NCBI GenBank assembly: GCA_019633425.1
Contig: WSUB01000013.1
Location: 310,001 to 374,000, forward strand
Source: Tulasnella sp. 424
Lineage: Eukaryota; Basidiomycota; Agaricomycetes; Cantharellales; Tulasnellaceae
Length of the DNA: 64,000 nt
Reading direction: 5' to 3'
Shown here: piece after piece, positions 1 to 11,511 of the stretch
Position numbering within the stretch: the first letter of the stretch is position 1
Layout of the letters: each line of letters starts with the position of its first letter
The notes under the pieces: generated by a model
The model's input: only the letters and a program-made list of their open reading frames with translations
Told to the model about the DNA's origin: nothing
Database searches by the model: none
Made by a program: the position numbers and the translations under genes

Positions 1-307
1 ATGCGGTGAACGACCTTCAAAGTCTCAATCTATCCTGTTATCTGCTTGAAATGGGTGCTGGTTATATGGCAAGCAGCCAGTGAGGAAAAGGAAGAGGCTC
101 CAAGGGGAACCATAAGTTGTAGGACTTGCGTGTAGGATATGGATTTGCACCGTGTACACCCAAAGCATAGAGCCATTGAAGTCAATATTCCGTGAAAAAT
201 GCAGTCATAGTTTCCGTGCCATTCTGCAACCTGTAACTTATGTATTCTAACGATAGCTAACCTCTACACAGGAGGAATGATACCCAAGGTTCTAAATCAG
301 TCCGTTA

Positions 308-2959
308 TCAACGTTCATTGAGCGAGAACATAATGTCCGCTGGACGTAAATCGTACATTTCATAGCCCCAGTCCGCCCGTCGATTGAGATGAACATACAG
401 TCGATTGATCCCTACGTCCGCGTTACGGGCAATGAATTCATAGGATTTTTGATCCTTTTGAACAAATTCCATGAATTCGGAGATCATGTTCAGATCTTTG
501 GATGTGAGGAGTTTGTTCCGATTGGGAGCATGCGGTGTGCGAGCTTTCAACCTGCTGCTAGACCATGCCCCGTTTATTGCTACGTCAACTATTGCTTCCA
601 GAGGAACCCAGAGTCGACAGCTCGCAACAAATATCTTGTGTTTGTCTGAATGACCGAGCTGGATGGTGGTCGTCCTCTTGAATATCCATAACATTACTCT
701 TACAATGCAGGATTTTACCAGCGGCCTTAATGTCCGCATCAGCCGCCGATCAAGCACCTGGAGCCGGTTTTCTTGCCCATGCTTGGGCTGGTGTAGTAAA
801 CTCTGGAGTTCCTGCCACCCGCCCCAGGCGCAACAACTCGGGGGTTACAAGACATTCGGAATCATCAAGCATGATATCAACAATGGCATTGATAAGACTG
901 TCAGTTAGAAGTTGTTCGGGCTGTGGATCTCTGGGAATGGAAATCGCGTTCGTGCGGAGGCCATTGTGGATCAGAGCGTGCAACGCGAGCACTGCCTCGA
1001 ACGAGAGCCTAACAAACTCCAAACTGGGTTCTCCGGAGTCCATCGATATCAAAGGGTCGAGGTATGACAAGATCAGGCATGTAATACCCTGTCCCAATCT
1101 GTCCGGTTGCTCGTTCGCAAGCTTAGGAGAGAGTTCGACGGTCCTTCGCAAGCACGCTGTGTAATTCCTCACGGTATCGAGTTCATATCGCGGATTCCCC
1201 TTAAGCGAGGGCAGGGCTGCGTTTCCCCAAACTATAGCATTTCCCAAAATCCGTGCAAGGATAAATCTTTTAAATGTTAACCATCAGCCAAACCCTTCCA
1301 CACTGATGGTCGACATATCACTTACTCGTTCTCTCCTGCTTTAGCAAGGACCCGAAAAGTGTAGGTTGAATAAGCGTGACCGGAAGCGGGGTCGATTCTG
1401 CAAAAATCAATTGCCCATAGGCCCAGAAGGACATCAGCCATATGGTGTGTTCTCCCAGCCAAGAAACCCTGTGACGCTCTCGCCCATTGATATTCTGGGA
1501 TGACTGGGCCGCTGCTGAGGATCGTGAAAAGAAAGGCAACGTGGAGAATGTATTCTGCGTCTTCGGACACGTGAAACGGATATATGGCAGCGGCAAGTTC
1601 CAATGCTCGCAAAAAAGACCCGCCAAAAGTCCTTGAACGAAACAGCAGGAGGTCGGTGAGGTACCTCCTTTTGACAGGATCTTTGGAGAATTGAAGGACC
1701 ACGCGACATAATCCCAACCCGAAAAACTCTGCTATCTCTTGATTTCTTTCACTTGGTTGGGAGCGCCAGATGTCAAACGCTTCGTGACACAGGGATACAA
1801 GAGGTCGCCAAATTTCCGAGTTCTCGAATGCGTATGCGCATGCGGCATTGTCGAGAGTGCATATAAACTGCACAGCAACTATTTGGTCTCCACGATTAGA
1901 CGTTGTCCCAAGGAGCCAGCCAGCCGCCTCCGCAGTCACTACTTGCTCGAGAGAGCCTGCGCAGCCAGCATTGGATGAAATGAGCCGAGTATTCAGTAGC
2001 TCGACGCTCGCTGAGACAATCCCCGAATTGTGGTGCATGGCATCCAAGAACCTCCCAACGAGCTTCGATGGCCTTATGGTTACGAAGTCTACGGCCGCCC
2101 GCAATAGACGCCTCCACCATCGTGGAGAAAATAAAACCCTTGTCCGCCTCAAGGCACGGGATGCAGCAGATTGATATGGGCATAGGGGAGAGGTGGCGCC
2201 TGCAACAATGGCCGCGCCACACAGGACGGCCCCGCCGCCAGAAAATGCAACTACGACTCCTGCGACGGCCTTGTTGACAGAAAGAAGGAAGAGATAAACG
2301 CCCACGAAGAAAAGCATCACGGATAAGAGGAGGAGGTTGGGGAGGAATTGGATAGTCGCTTCTAAATGCCATCGCTGCACTCCATTAAACTTGCGTTGTC
2401 GAAATTGACCCTGCTCCTCCAATGAACCGGTTTGTCCCGTTCGGTCGAAGCTCTGCAACCATTCTTTCGCCATCATAGCACCCACTGCAGCAAGCAAGCT
2501 GCAGCTCAAACTGGCATACAGTAAGCAATTGACGGCGACGGATCCGGAGGAGGGGGAAAATGCAGGAGACAGGTCGGCTGGAATGGTGCTATTGTCCCCT
2601 CTCGTAACTAGAAGGCGGAGTAGTGTATTGGTCTCGGTGAAGAGATCAGACGAAAGACCTGGCATCGTGAGGGAGATGAACGCCGTGTTGATTGCTGAGA
2701 ACAGGGCGGCCTGCAATCCGCTGTGTAGTTAGATCGAGAGAATACCATCAACATAACAGACGAGTCAACTCACAAAGATCAGTAGTACGTCCAAGTTCTC
2801 GCTGAGGTTGGAGGTCATCTTGTTGTGATGAATGTCTGCTAGGCGATCGTAGCGTTTCCAGAACTCGCTTATCTTTTCCAATCGAGGAAGGCCCATGAGC
2901 GCGACCGGATCATCGTTAAAGCGCCCCCGACTGGGTTGCTGGGACTGTTGTTCTTCCAT
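308..2959 (-). CDS. DUF6535 multi-pass membrane protein, copy 1
   Basis: Fungal membrane protein of unknown function carrying the DUF6535 domain. Exon 1 (2959-2774) reads to LDVLLIF and splices cleanly to exon 2 (from 2710) at AALFSAINTAFISLTMPGL, the hallmark of the family: a pre-membrane helix with a W-x3-Y motif (FWKRYDRLADIHH), then the first membrane helix. Later helices lie around NCLLYASLSCSLLAAVGAMMA and LPNLLLLSVMLFFVGVYLF, with the conserved KEWLQSFDR between them. Exon 2 ends at 1326 before GTAAGT and joins exon 3 at 1266 (ENEFILARILGNA). A last exon down to 308 is clearly coding (EFMEFVQKDQKSYEFIARN), but its junction near 690-760 is unresolved. The long C-terminal part is helical and soluble-looking. 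It is related to two further copies at 19.3 and 27.6 kb but more divergent from them than they are from each other. Role unknown. Confidence 0.8.
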
Positions 2960-3209
2960 ATCTTCGTACTTTATCGCTGGGCAATTGTTTTGAAAGTTGA
3001 TCGACTGGAGAGCTGGGTGGTTGGAGTACCCCTAAGTCTTTCCAGCACAGCCCGCACAATACGGGCGAAAGCTCGGCGCACGTGCGCGCAATCAGCCTTA
3101 TATGTAGCACTCGGCTTTGAATTTCAGCGACTGTTCCCGATGATGATTCCAATATCCGGTGATTCCAGATGCAAACTGGACCAACTGCATATCTCTTCTT
3201 CGCTGTACA

Positions 3210-5344
3210 CTACTTCCCTATACAAAACTCCTTGAAGACAGTATCTAGTATATCCTCCACTCCAATCGCCCCAGATACCTTGCCGACTTCCTGGGCTGCG
3301 TAACGCAGTTCTTCAGCAGCAAAGACCACGTCTTCCGAACCTAATTTATAAGTTAAAAGGGTTTGGTTAGTCGGGTTCGTATTCCAACGAAGCGACGACC
3401 AAGAGAGGACTGACCCATCGCCATAAACGCATCGAGGTATTGAAGAGCGTTCTGCAAGTGAATTCGGTGACGCGCTTGGGTGATGAGGGGCTCTCGGTCT
3501 TCCCCGTTGCTGTCAATGTCGAATCGGTCTCGAAGGACTTGGATAAAGTCATCCAGGAACGACTTCATCCCTGTTCCGGTATTGACGCTGACTTGCCATC
3601 GATGCTCCGACACAGGTAAAGCGGCGGAGGGGTCAGCGGATCGAGGTTGCTTGTCGTCGTCGATGATGTCCGTCTTGTTAAGGAGGAGCAGCGTGTCGGG
3701 TGAAATAAGCTCTTTGATCGAGGTTGGAATTGAGCCTGAGAGGACGTCGGGAAGTGAGAGGACGCAAAGGGAGATATCCGCTGAGGCAACGCTATAGGAG
3801 CGGATAGTCAATAGGGAGGAAGTATGCGACTGATGGAAATAGTCAAGCTTACGCTGCTCTCGCCCGTTCAATTCCAATGGACTCCACCAAATCCTCCGTC
3901 TTGCGCAGCCCTGCGGTATCCGCTACGATAACCGGCATTCCACCAATGTCCAAGGAAATCTCCAATACGTCTCTCGTTGTACCCGGAAGTGGAGTTACGA
4001 TAGCAGCTTCACGTTGAGCTGCGTTGGAAAATCATGCATGTCCAGAGCGAGGCGATCGGTTATGAAGCCATCCCTCGGGCAAAGCAGGTAAAAGTCAAGC
4101 GCACCTAGAAAGTTCAGCAGGCTGCTCTTTCCAGCGTTCGGTGGACCGAAAATGGCTAAACGAATGCCGTTTCGGAGGATCTCGCCGCGACGACCGTCGT
4201 GCAAGTGACCGGTGATTTCAGATCGTAGCTCGGAGACTTTCTGTTGAGCTGTTCAGCGGAGATCATTTTAGATTTGTTAAGCAGTAGGGCGTGAAAGCGC
4301 CCCTGGGGGAGGGGAAAACCGTACCTTTCTCCCAAACGCCGCCCTCGATTTCCTCCCCTTCGCCGAAGTCGATTATAGCCTCTACCATGGCGAGGCAGTA
4401 GATAATACGCTCTCTCAAATCATCATATTTCTTGCGGATAGCACCCTGTCGATTCAAGAATGGGGTAGAGACACGTATCAGCAAAGTTCGTCTCTCCTTA
4501 GCCCCAGGAGAACTCACGATCGGAGCAGAAAACACGCACCCCAGCAGCTCGCAAAGCCAACTTCCGTTGCACGCTCGTCTCTGCGTCAATCAAATCTTTC
4601 AAACCCTCCACTTGCGTTAAATCTAGTCTCCCGCTCTCAAAAGCCCTGCGAGTGAATTCTCCTGGTTCCGCTAGACGACACCCACGGATTCGGGATAAGG
4701 AGTGTAAAACCGACGAGATGATCGCTCGACCCGAGTGCGTGTGCAGTTCGAGGACTGGTTCGGTTGTGAATGATTTGCGTGCTGGACAAAAACGTTTGGG
4801 AGAACTGTGAGTGAGTTTTCGTCGGCGATGAGTAAAAAACGCGCTCACCTGCAAAGTAAACAACCAATCCGTCGTCCAAGACTTCACCCGTGTCGGGATC
4901 GACGATCTCGGCTCGTTCCATCATACGAGGTTTTGGAAGGCTCGCGATCTCCGGGGAACCCGAATCCTTGGTCCTGCCCCCGACTTTTCGGACGATTTTT
5001 GCGTAGACATCTGGAACAGCTGGACCGGAAACGCGAATGACTGCCACTCCTGCCTTTCCCGGTGGAGTCGCGAGCGCGTAGATGGTTTGTCTTTGTGATG
5101 GAGATTGTGTCAAGTGAAGTGCTCGTTGACGAGGTGAGGAGAGGTTGGGCCCTGAGATTGGGATTTTGCCGTGAAATAGCTGGTGAGAAGTTAGGGTGGA
5201 CGGTCGGCTTATGGTATTTCTGGCTGGTTGAGTGGTGGTGCTAAGCAGTCGAGCATGCTTTGGGAATACGTGGTTTAAGTTCAATGGAGCAGACCAATGG
5301 CGAGCCGGAAATTTCATGCGCCCCAAAAAGCCTTCTGGACCCAA
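3210..5344 (-). CDS. MSS1: mitochondrial tRNA modification GTPase MSS1 (MnmE/TrmE/GTPBP3 family)
   Basis: Partner of MTO1 in making the 5-carboxymethylaminomethyl group on wobble uridine of mitochondrial tRNAs. The N-terminal ~75 residues are Arg/Ser/Thr-rich without acidic clusters, as expected of a mitochondrial presequence. The MnmE N domain follows ([41 protein letters not shown]). The helical part has [11 protein letters not shown]. The inserted G domain shows G1 [10 protein letters not shown]2 PGTTRD, G3 DTAGL and G4 NKTD. The last exon ends FKEFCIGK, the signature C-terminus whose Cys is needed for modification. Exon 1 is 5344-4849 and joins 4781 ([17 protein letters not shown]). Later introns are short and all restore the family reading frame, including one that splits the G domain after SSLLNFL. 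The start chosen is the first Met; a second in-frame Met lies 10 codons later. Confidence 0.93.
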
Positions 5345-5851
5345 GAATTATATAGATTTAGCTTGAAGTCTAGAAGGGATCTTCGATCTTTTTGAATAAA
5401 TATCAAGTATAATATAAGATAGTAGTGAGAATGCAGTAGTGGTGAGCTTGAGATGGTTCAAGGGGGGTAGGGCGCTAGTAGAGAGTGGAAAGGAAAACAC
5501 CCGAAGTCAGAATCAGACTCTGTCGGCTAACATAGAATCGACTGTCGACAATACCACCATCTCTTTCCCCCAACCCACCCCCCCACGACTCTCGACTCTC
5601 CTACCCTCTCATCTAAACCACGTCCTTGTGCCCGTCTTCTTTGACAGGTAAGGAGTTCTCTTACAGGCACCACACGTTTCGAGCTTAGGGCACAGCACTA
5701 ATACCCCGCTTGGCCGTGCTGTCGAATCAAGATTTCCCTTCAGGACGTCCGCCCAGAACCAAATCACAACCCACACCTCCCCCTTTAGAGCACGTCTAAC
5801 GAAAATCCCCCCAACCACCCATCGTTCTCGTCGGGAAGAGTTAGTTGAATA
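5345..5851. promoter_or_regulatory. shared upstream region of MSS1 and calcineurin B
   Basis: The two genes are divergent. No convincing coding sequence is seen. The half nearest calcineurin B is CT-rich (about 5540-5640 and 5770-5830), which is common just upstream of basidiomycete start codons. No clear TATA box was identified. Confidence 0.4.
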
Positions 5852-7331
5852 ATGGGTCAAACGCGTTCGTCTCTTTCCTCTCAGCCTCCATACCCTCCCT
5901 CCTCCCCAGCCTCCTCCTCCTCTTCGTCCAAACGACAGTCGAAACGAGTGGATCCTGATTCTCCTTCTCTTTCTTCTTTGCACTCGGACTCTTCTAATAA
6001 CACGTCTGCGGCTGGTTCGACGAAATCGTCAACCTCGTCTAAATCGAAATCGAAATCGAAATCGAAACGGACTAACCCAACGTCGTCCTCCGCCCCCTCC
6101 GCTGCACCTACTGCGCGCCATCAACAATCATCGGAAACCACGCTATCTGACGCCCAACGGGACACCAACTCATCGAACGATGATGATAATAATTCGGTGA
6201 TCATCACGACTACGACGACGACGACGGCTACGCTTGTATCATCTTGGACCGACAACGACACTGAATCTGATACCCGCAATTCCACTGATACCACCAACAC
6301 CACCGCCGACGATTCCCATGATCCGTCGAAACCACTGCCATCCATCGCAATCACGAAACCTTCGACGTTTTACAATCCATGGGAACCTTTACCGACTTTA
6401 CCGCGCTCAGCGTCGCAGTTTATGGATGAGATGGAGAAGACCTCCAATTGTACGTTCATTGATCGACTTCTGGAGAAGAAGCCTTTTCTGACACACGAGC
6501 GACTTGGGGACGTAAATAGTCAACCAGCATGAATTGGATCGGCTGAGGAAGCGGTTCATGAAACTCGATAGGTGCGGCGCAAGGGTTGCTTCTCTTCCCC
6601 AGAGCCCCCCTGATCTAAGGAAATACCTTGATTGGCTTCCTTTAGCGATGGTTCAGGCTCAATAGATCGTGAAGAGTTCTTACAGATACCCCAAATCGCT
6701 AATAACCCCCTTGCGTCGCGCATGATCGCGATTTTCGACGATGAGTAAGCCGTGCCGTCATGTTAGCCTCTCTCTGGGGTCAATGTGATCTAAACGCGCT
6801 TATCTTCTTTTCGTTTAGTGGTGGAGGAACTGTGGATTTCCAAGAGTTTGTTGGCGGCCTGAGCGCGTTCAGCAGTCGAGGTGGACGAGAGGAAAAGCTA
6901 AGATGTCAGTCGTCGTTACCTTCTTCGTTGCGCGGTCCCTGACGAATGCGCCTTTCGTTTCCAAAAAAGTTGCCTTCAAGGTGTACGACATTGATCGGGA
7001 TGGCTACATTTCGAATGGCGAACTGTTCCTCGTATTGAAGATGATGGTCGGAAACAACTTGAAGGTTAGAGTTTGAAACGAACGTCGGGCGAAATCTGCT
7101 CTGATGGCTTGGAAAAACTCTAGGACACGCAACTTCAGCAGATCGTAGACAAGACGATCATGGAGGCTGACAAGGACGGTGATGGCAAGCTGAGCTTTGA
7201 AGAGTTTACGCAGATGGTCGCAAAGACGGTAGGTGCTTCAGTTGCTTTCCGATTGAATTCACACTGATCGGACCTTGGTTCTTGGCGCCTAGGACATTGT
7301 GAAGCAAATGACGCTCGAAGATCTCTTCTAA
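5852..7331 (+). CDS. CNB1: calcineurin regulatory subunit B with a long Ser/Thr-rich insertion
   Basis: Ca2+-binding regulatory subunit of the phosphatase calcineurin, which controls fungal stress and cation responses. Exons: 5852-6449, 6520-6571, 6646-6744, 6819-6904, 6970-7064, 7124-7228, 7293-7331. Spliced, it gives the conserved core [20 protein letters not shown] and four EF hands ([52 protein letters not shown]), ending MTLEDLF. The front MGQTRSSL has Gly2 and Ser6 as expected for N-myristoylation. Between this front and the core lie roughly 185 residues of Ser/Thr/Asn/Asp-rich sequence encoded in exon 1, including an SK repeat (a CGAAAT microsatellite near 6040-6066). Typical calcineurin B is about 175 residues with no such insert. 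The region is free of stops and no good intron removing it was seen, but this needs transcript evidence. Confidence 0.92.
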
Positions 7332-7813
7332 TCGTTATATCTTAACCACACCAACCTCTCGCCCTCTCTTTACGCTACTCTTTTGTCGGGTCGTTTTGAG
7401 CTCGCTGTCGCTGCAACCTTTGTAAACATTGTATATCATTTTGATGCCCATGGGAAATGATCTGTGCTGCGTACTTGGCGCCGTGATGAAAGCAGGCTGA
7501 GGTGTGACGGAGATCCTCGGGGTCCACGGGGTCCTCGGGTGTAGATTCTGCCCAAAGCGGTTGCGTCACGTTTGGAGCGATCCTTCCCCTTGCAGATCGT
7601 TTCTAAATGCTTACAATACGAACTGTTTATGGCAAGTGGAGCTTAGAGAAAGGACCTGGGCTCGTTGCAGTTGCTTTTGAGATGACGCGACGTTGGTGGG
7701 TAAGCAGCAACGAGGCATCGGGGAAATAGGGACCGGGGGATTCACACCGAACTCCTTTCACCCAAAAGAAACTCACCCAACTGCGCTTCCCTCTATCCAC
7801 ACCCCCTCGCTCC
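7332..7813. other. intergenic region, nothing recognised
   Basis: 3' end of the calcineurin B gene and 5' flank of the next gene on the same strand. Short open frames here look like noise. A CT/CA-rich stretch at 7745-7810 precedes the next start. Confidence 0.4.
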
Positions 7814-10800
7814 ATGACCAAACCCACTCTGCTCCAGACGCTCTTCAATCAACCATCTAGATCTTACATAGACTTGAATTCAAGTACTCAAGAGTTTTAC
7901 ACCCTTCAACCGCAAAAACAGCAGTATCGACGGTCCTACGACGGAGCTTCACCAGCAAACAGTCGCAGGAGTTCCCTGAGACTCTCAGGTGCATCTTTCG
8001 CCACCACAACTTTTTCTTTCCCAGATCTTCCAACTGCTGTCCCACCACCACCTCCAAAAGAGGGCCATGAGCGCATGAAGAAGACGATGAAGACGGAGGA
8101 CAAAGCGGAGTCAACATCAAGAAAGGGCTTGGCAAAGCCGGCGGGATCCAACATCAGGCCGCCGCCACGAAGCAATTTGGCCGCAGCTAGTGCTGTGGAG
8201 CAGAGGCCCATTTCGACGGCCTCGACTTCTTCATCCACTCAAGATTTTTACGAGGCATCTGAAAGGCATTCTTGGGCTGCAACGAGCCGATCCACTACGC
8301 CCAGAGCATCCCTAGTGGATCCCCTAGCCGACACGTCGACGTCATCATCGCCACTTCATCCAACAACACGACCACCACCATCAGCCATGCCATCCCGCCG
8401 GCTAAGGAAGCAGAGGAAATCAAGGACGGAGGATGAAATTATCGCTCTGCAAAGAGAGCTGGGAGAGATGGGTATTATGGATAAGCAGGATCTGAGGAGG
8501 GATAGTATGCGGGAGGCTGTGGCTGAGGAAGCAGAGGAGGAGGACCAATTTTTCACACCTCCGACGTCACCACCTGGTTCGCCCACCCCGACCATAACTC
8601 TCAAGCAGTACTTTCCGTCACTCGACAAGGCAGCGAGGGAGGCTGAGCGGCATGAAGCAGAGGAACAGAATGGCTACTCCTCGCCGTCGAAAACTCCTAG
8701 GGCACTGCGACGACGCCCGGCGATAGCAAAAGACGGAACTACCCCTATTCGGTCCGCTTCACCTTCGGATGATGGTAGTTCATCCGACGACTCTTTCTCC
8801 AATTGGCGCTCATCGTCATCGTACGCACCGTCGTTATCAACCGCACCGACATCCGTGTCAGGGTTCTCGGGTTCGTCGCCGCCAAAATCTTCCTCGCCTG
8901 GCAAATCCTCGCATCGACCGACAGCACACACCTCGACGACGAGCTCGCGGGGATCGCCGAGCAAGTCGTCTTCCCATGGGAAGAGCATCGACTCGACCTC
9001 GGCGGATTGGGCCAAGGGTGTCAAGTGGCTTGGCGCGTCCGACGAGAAGCCCGCTCGGCCGTCACGACGATCGTGGACTCATTCCCGCCGCAGCTCCGTA
9101 GACTTGTCCACCTCCGCGTCATCTGCCTCGTCGATATTCGACCACCCTGTCGTTATCGACAGAAGCGAGAGGAGGAGGAGCTTCGATTCCGCCACTGCGT
9201 CGAACGATCGGCCTAAGCACTGGGACTTGGACATTAGCAGCAGCAACAACAACAACAATAACGACAGCCCGTCGCGCCATAAGCGGTCGAATTCGATGGG
9301 GAGCTTGGGGAGTAGTGGGGGTGTCGTTGGGACGCGGAGGAGGCATGCGAGGGCGAGGACGTCGGCTGCTGCGGACGCCGAGATGCAGAAGCGGATGAGC
9401 GCCGTGTTGGAAGTCGATGATAATGGAGAGGTTATTGGGACTTCCGTAGGACCTGCAAGTCAACATGCCTACGGTGCACCAAAACCGCCGTCGGTCCACG
9501 GCCGTTCTCGATCGTCTCCTGGGCACTCTGGGTCACGGCCTCCGAGCGTCTTCTCTCGGTCGTCGGGGACGTCTTCGTATCGGACCGTAGAGCTGCCCTC
9601 CATCCCAGCAACGACGGACGGCCAGGTGACGTACCCGAATGGATTCACCTCCCTCACGTTGCCTAGGGCGGCGGTCACCCCCGACGGACCGGACTTGTTC
9701 AGTGGGCATGTGGACCTAGCGAGGAGCGGGCTGGCTCAAGTCACGATGGGGACCATATCGATCATCAAAGGAGCAGCAAAGGTATCCACACCGCCCACGA
9801 CGCTCGGTCGATCCACCTCCCGATTACGACGCTTATCCCGGTCGTTCTCGACCTCGTCCAGTAAAAACAAAGAAGCCGAAACTCCAGCAAGGTTGCAAAC
9901 CGGCGTGGAACACGCATTGGCGTTCACCACCTCCACTACGACTCCTTCGAAATACGGACCTTCGCAGATGATCGTCAAAATCTTCGTTGCGGGTATATCG
10001 ACTTTGGATCGGCTGGCCGTTCGGAGTAAAGTCCGCTCCAAGGCTGATGAGGGTTACGGATTCGTACCCGGACGAGCGTTTGTGGGGAAAGTCCTGGAGA
10101 CGGGTTGGGAAGTCAACGATGTCCGGAGCGGGGATTGGGTGATGGGTCTCACGGAACTGTCCACCTCTACGTCCTCTTCCAAGAACTCTGGCACGCTGGC
10201 CGAATACGTCGTGGTGGACCGAACGAGGGTCAGTCGGGCGCCGAAACCGGGTTTAATGCTGTGGCCTGGTGCGACGTCCGGGTTGACGATGGAGCAGATC
10301 GTCGCGTTGCCGATGGTAGCGGTCTTTGCTCATCGGGCGGTCAAGACCTTCCCGCATGCGGTCGTGACGATGAGGAGGACCGTACCGTCCATGTCCCCGC
10401 CTACGTCCCCCAGGAAGAGTAAAGGCAAGGGGAAAGAGCGGGAGCAACCCCCGCCTCCAGGCTTGGGAAAGCTGAAAGTACTCGTACTCGGGGCGCATAC
10501 GGACGTCGGGGACTTGGTCGTCCAGGAGTTTATGATGCGGGATGATCTGCACGTTACGGTTCAAGTACCTCCTGGAACGGACACGCTCGTTTGGGAAGGT
10601 CTGGATACGGTGGAGGTCGTGCAGGGTGAGGTGGAGAACGTGTTGGCCAACTTGCCGAATGGGGTCTTTGTCATGGTTGTGGATTGCGTTGGTGGAGAGA
10701 ACGTTTGGAAGGCTTCGAGGAGGGTGTTGGATCCTAGGTGTGGGCAGGTGGGTTACTTTTTACCAAGCGCCTCTCGTAGGTGTGAGATTGACGAGTATCT

Positions 10801-11141
10801 CGCTTGCCTTTTTCTTTCCATTGCAGTTCACGACCGTCGTCGGAGACGACCCCAACGCCATCCCCACACGACAAGCCTACACCAAAAGCGGTCTTCGCTC
10901 CCTCCGACACGCGTTCATCAAATCCGGAGGCAAGACGCTCGGGTACGAGTGGGTCTGCCCTGCGGTCGACATCGACACCGAGGGGGACGATATCAGAACC
11001 AACTTGGTCGAGATTACGAGGATGGTGGAACAAGGAACGCTTATCCCTCCCACGCCGAGAAAAGTCGTTACGTTTGAGAGGGGTATGGATGCGTTCAAGG
11101 ATGGTGAAGATGGGTTGTGTGCTGTCAAGGTTGCTGGATAG
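7814..11141 (+). CDS. medium-chain dehydrogenase/reductase-like protein with a long disordered N-terminus
   Basis: Two exons, 7814-10746 and 10827-11141 (intron GTGGGT...TTGCAG). The first ~660 residues are low-complexity, Ser/Pro/Arg-rich and probably disordered, with an Asn run encoded by CAACAA repeats near 9240-9260. The C-terminal ~390 residues resemble the zinc-independent quinone-reductase branch of the MDR superfamily. A GroES-like part has GYGFVPGRAFVGKVLETG, GDWVMGL and LAEYVVVDRTRV, followed by a Rossmann-like part (LKVLVLGAHTDVGDLVVQEF; VMVVDCVGGENVW). The nucleotide-binding glycines are changed from the usual GxGxxG (GAHTDVG), so catalytic activity is doubtful. A second, basic Ser-rich insert (SPRKSKGKGKERE) splits the two halves. 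It may be a scaffold or regulatory protein; substrate unknown. Confidence 0.78.
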
Positions 11142-11511
11142 GGGGTTCTTTTTCTGAGTTTCTGGATAGTGGGATCCTTTTCGTTTTTTGGGGGTCTGGG
11201 ACCAGCGTTTTCTTGTGTAACTTATTGATGTCTTTTTCGTTTCTTCATACACCTCTCTATTTTTTTGGCGTTCCGGCCTTTGTCGCATAACTGTTATTGC
11301 CTTTTTTCCCTTTCTCCATCGACCTTTTTTTCCCCCTTACTCCACTCTTCGAATTCACGCATTTTATGGGCCTTTTACTTTTATGTTTTTCGTGGCGTAC
11401 CTGGTCAATGTAGCCCCCTCTAGTATATAGTAGTATGTTATGTGTAGCTTTTGCAACCGATTTATTTTGCTCGAACTCTTCCATATACGCGTACAAGAGG
11501 GGCAACCTGAG
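11142..11511. other. convergent intergenic region
   Basis: Holds the 3' ends of the reductase-like gene (plus strand) and the nucleolar GTPase gene (minus strand). It is T-rich in 11160-11400. No gene seen. Confidence 0.4.

Noticed and set aside
8769..9526. Overlapping frames with Arg-rich products in both strands
   Set aside because: Out-of-frame shadows of the Ser-rich disordered region of the reductase-like protein.
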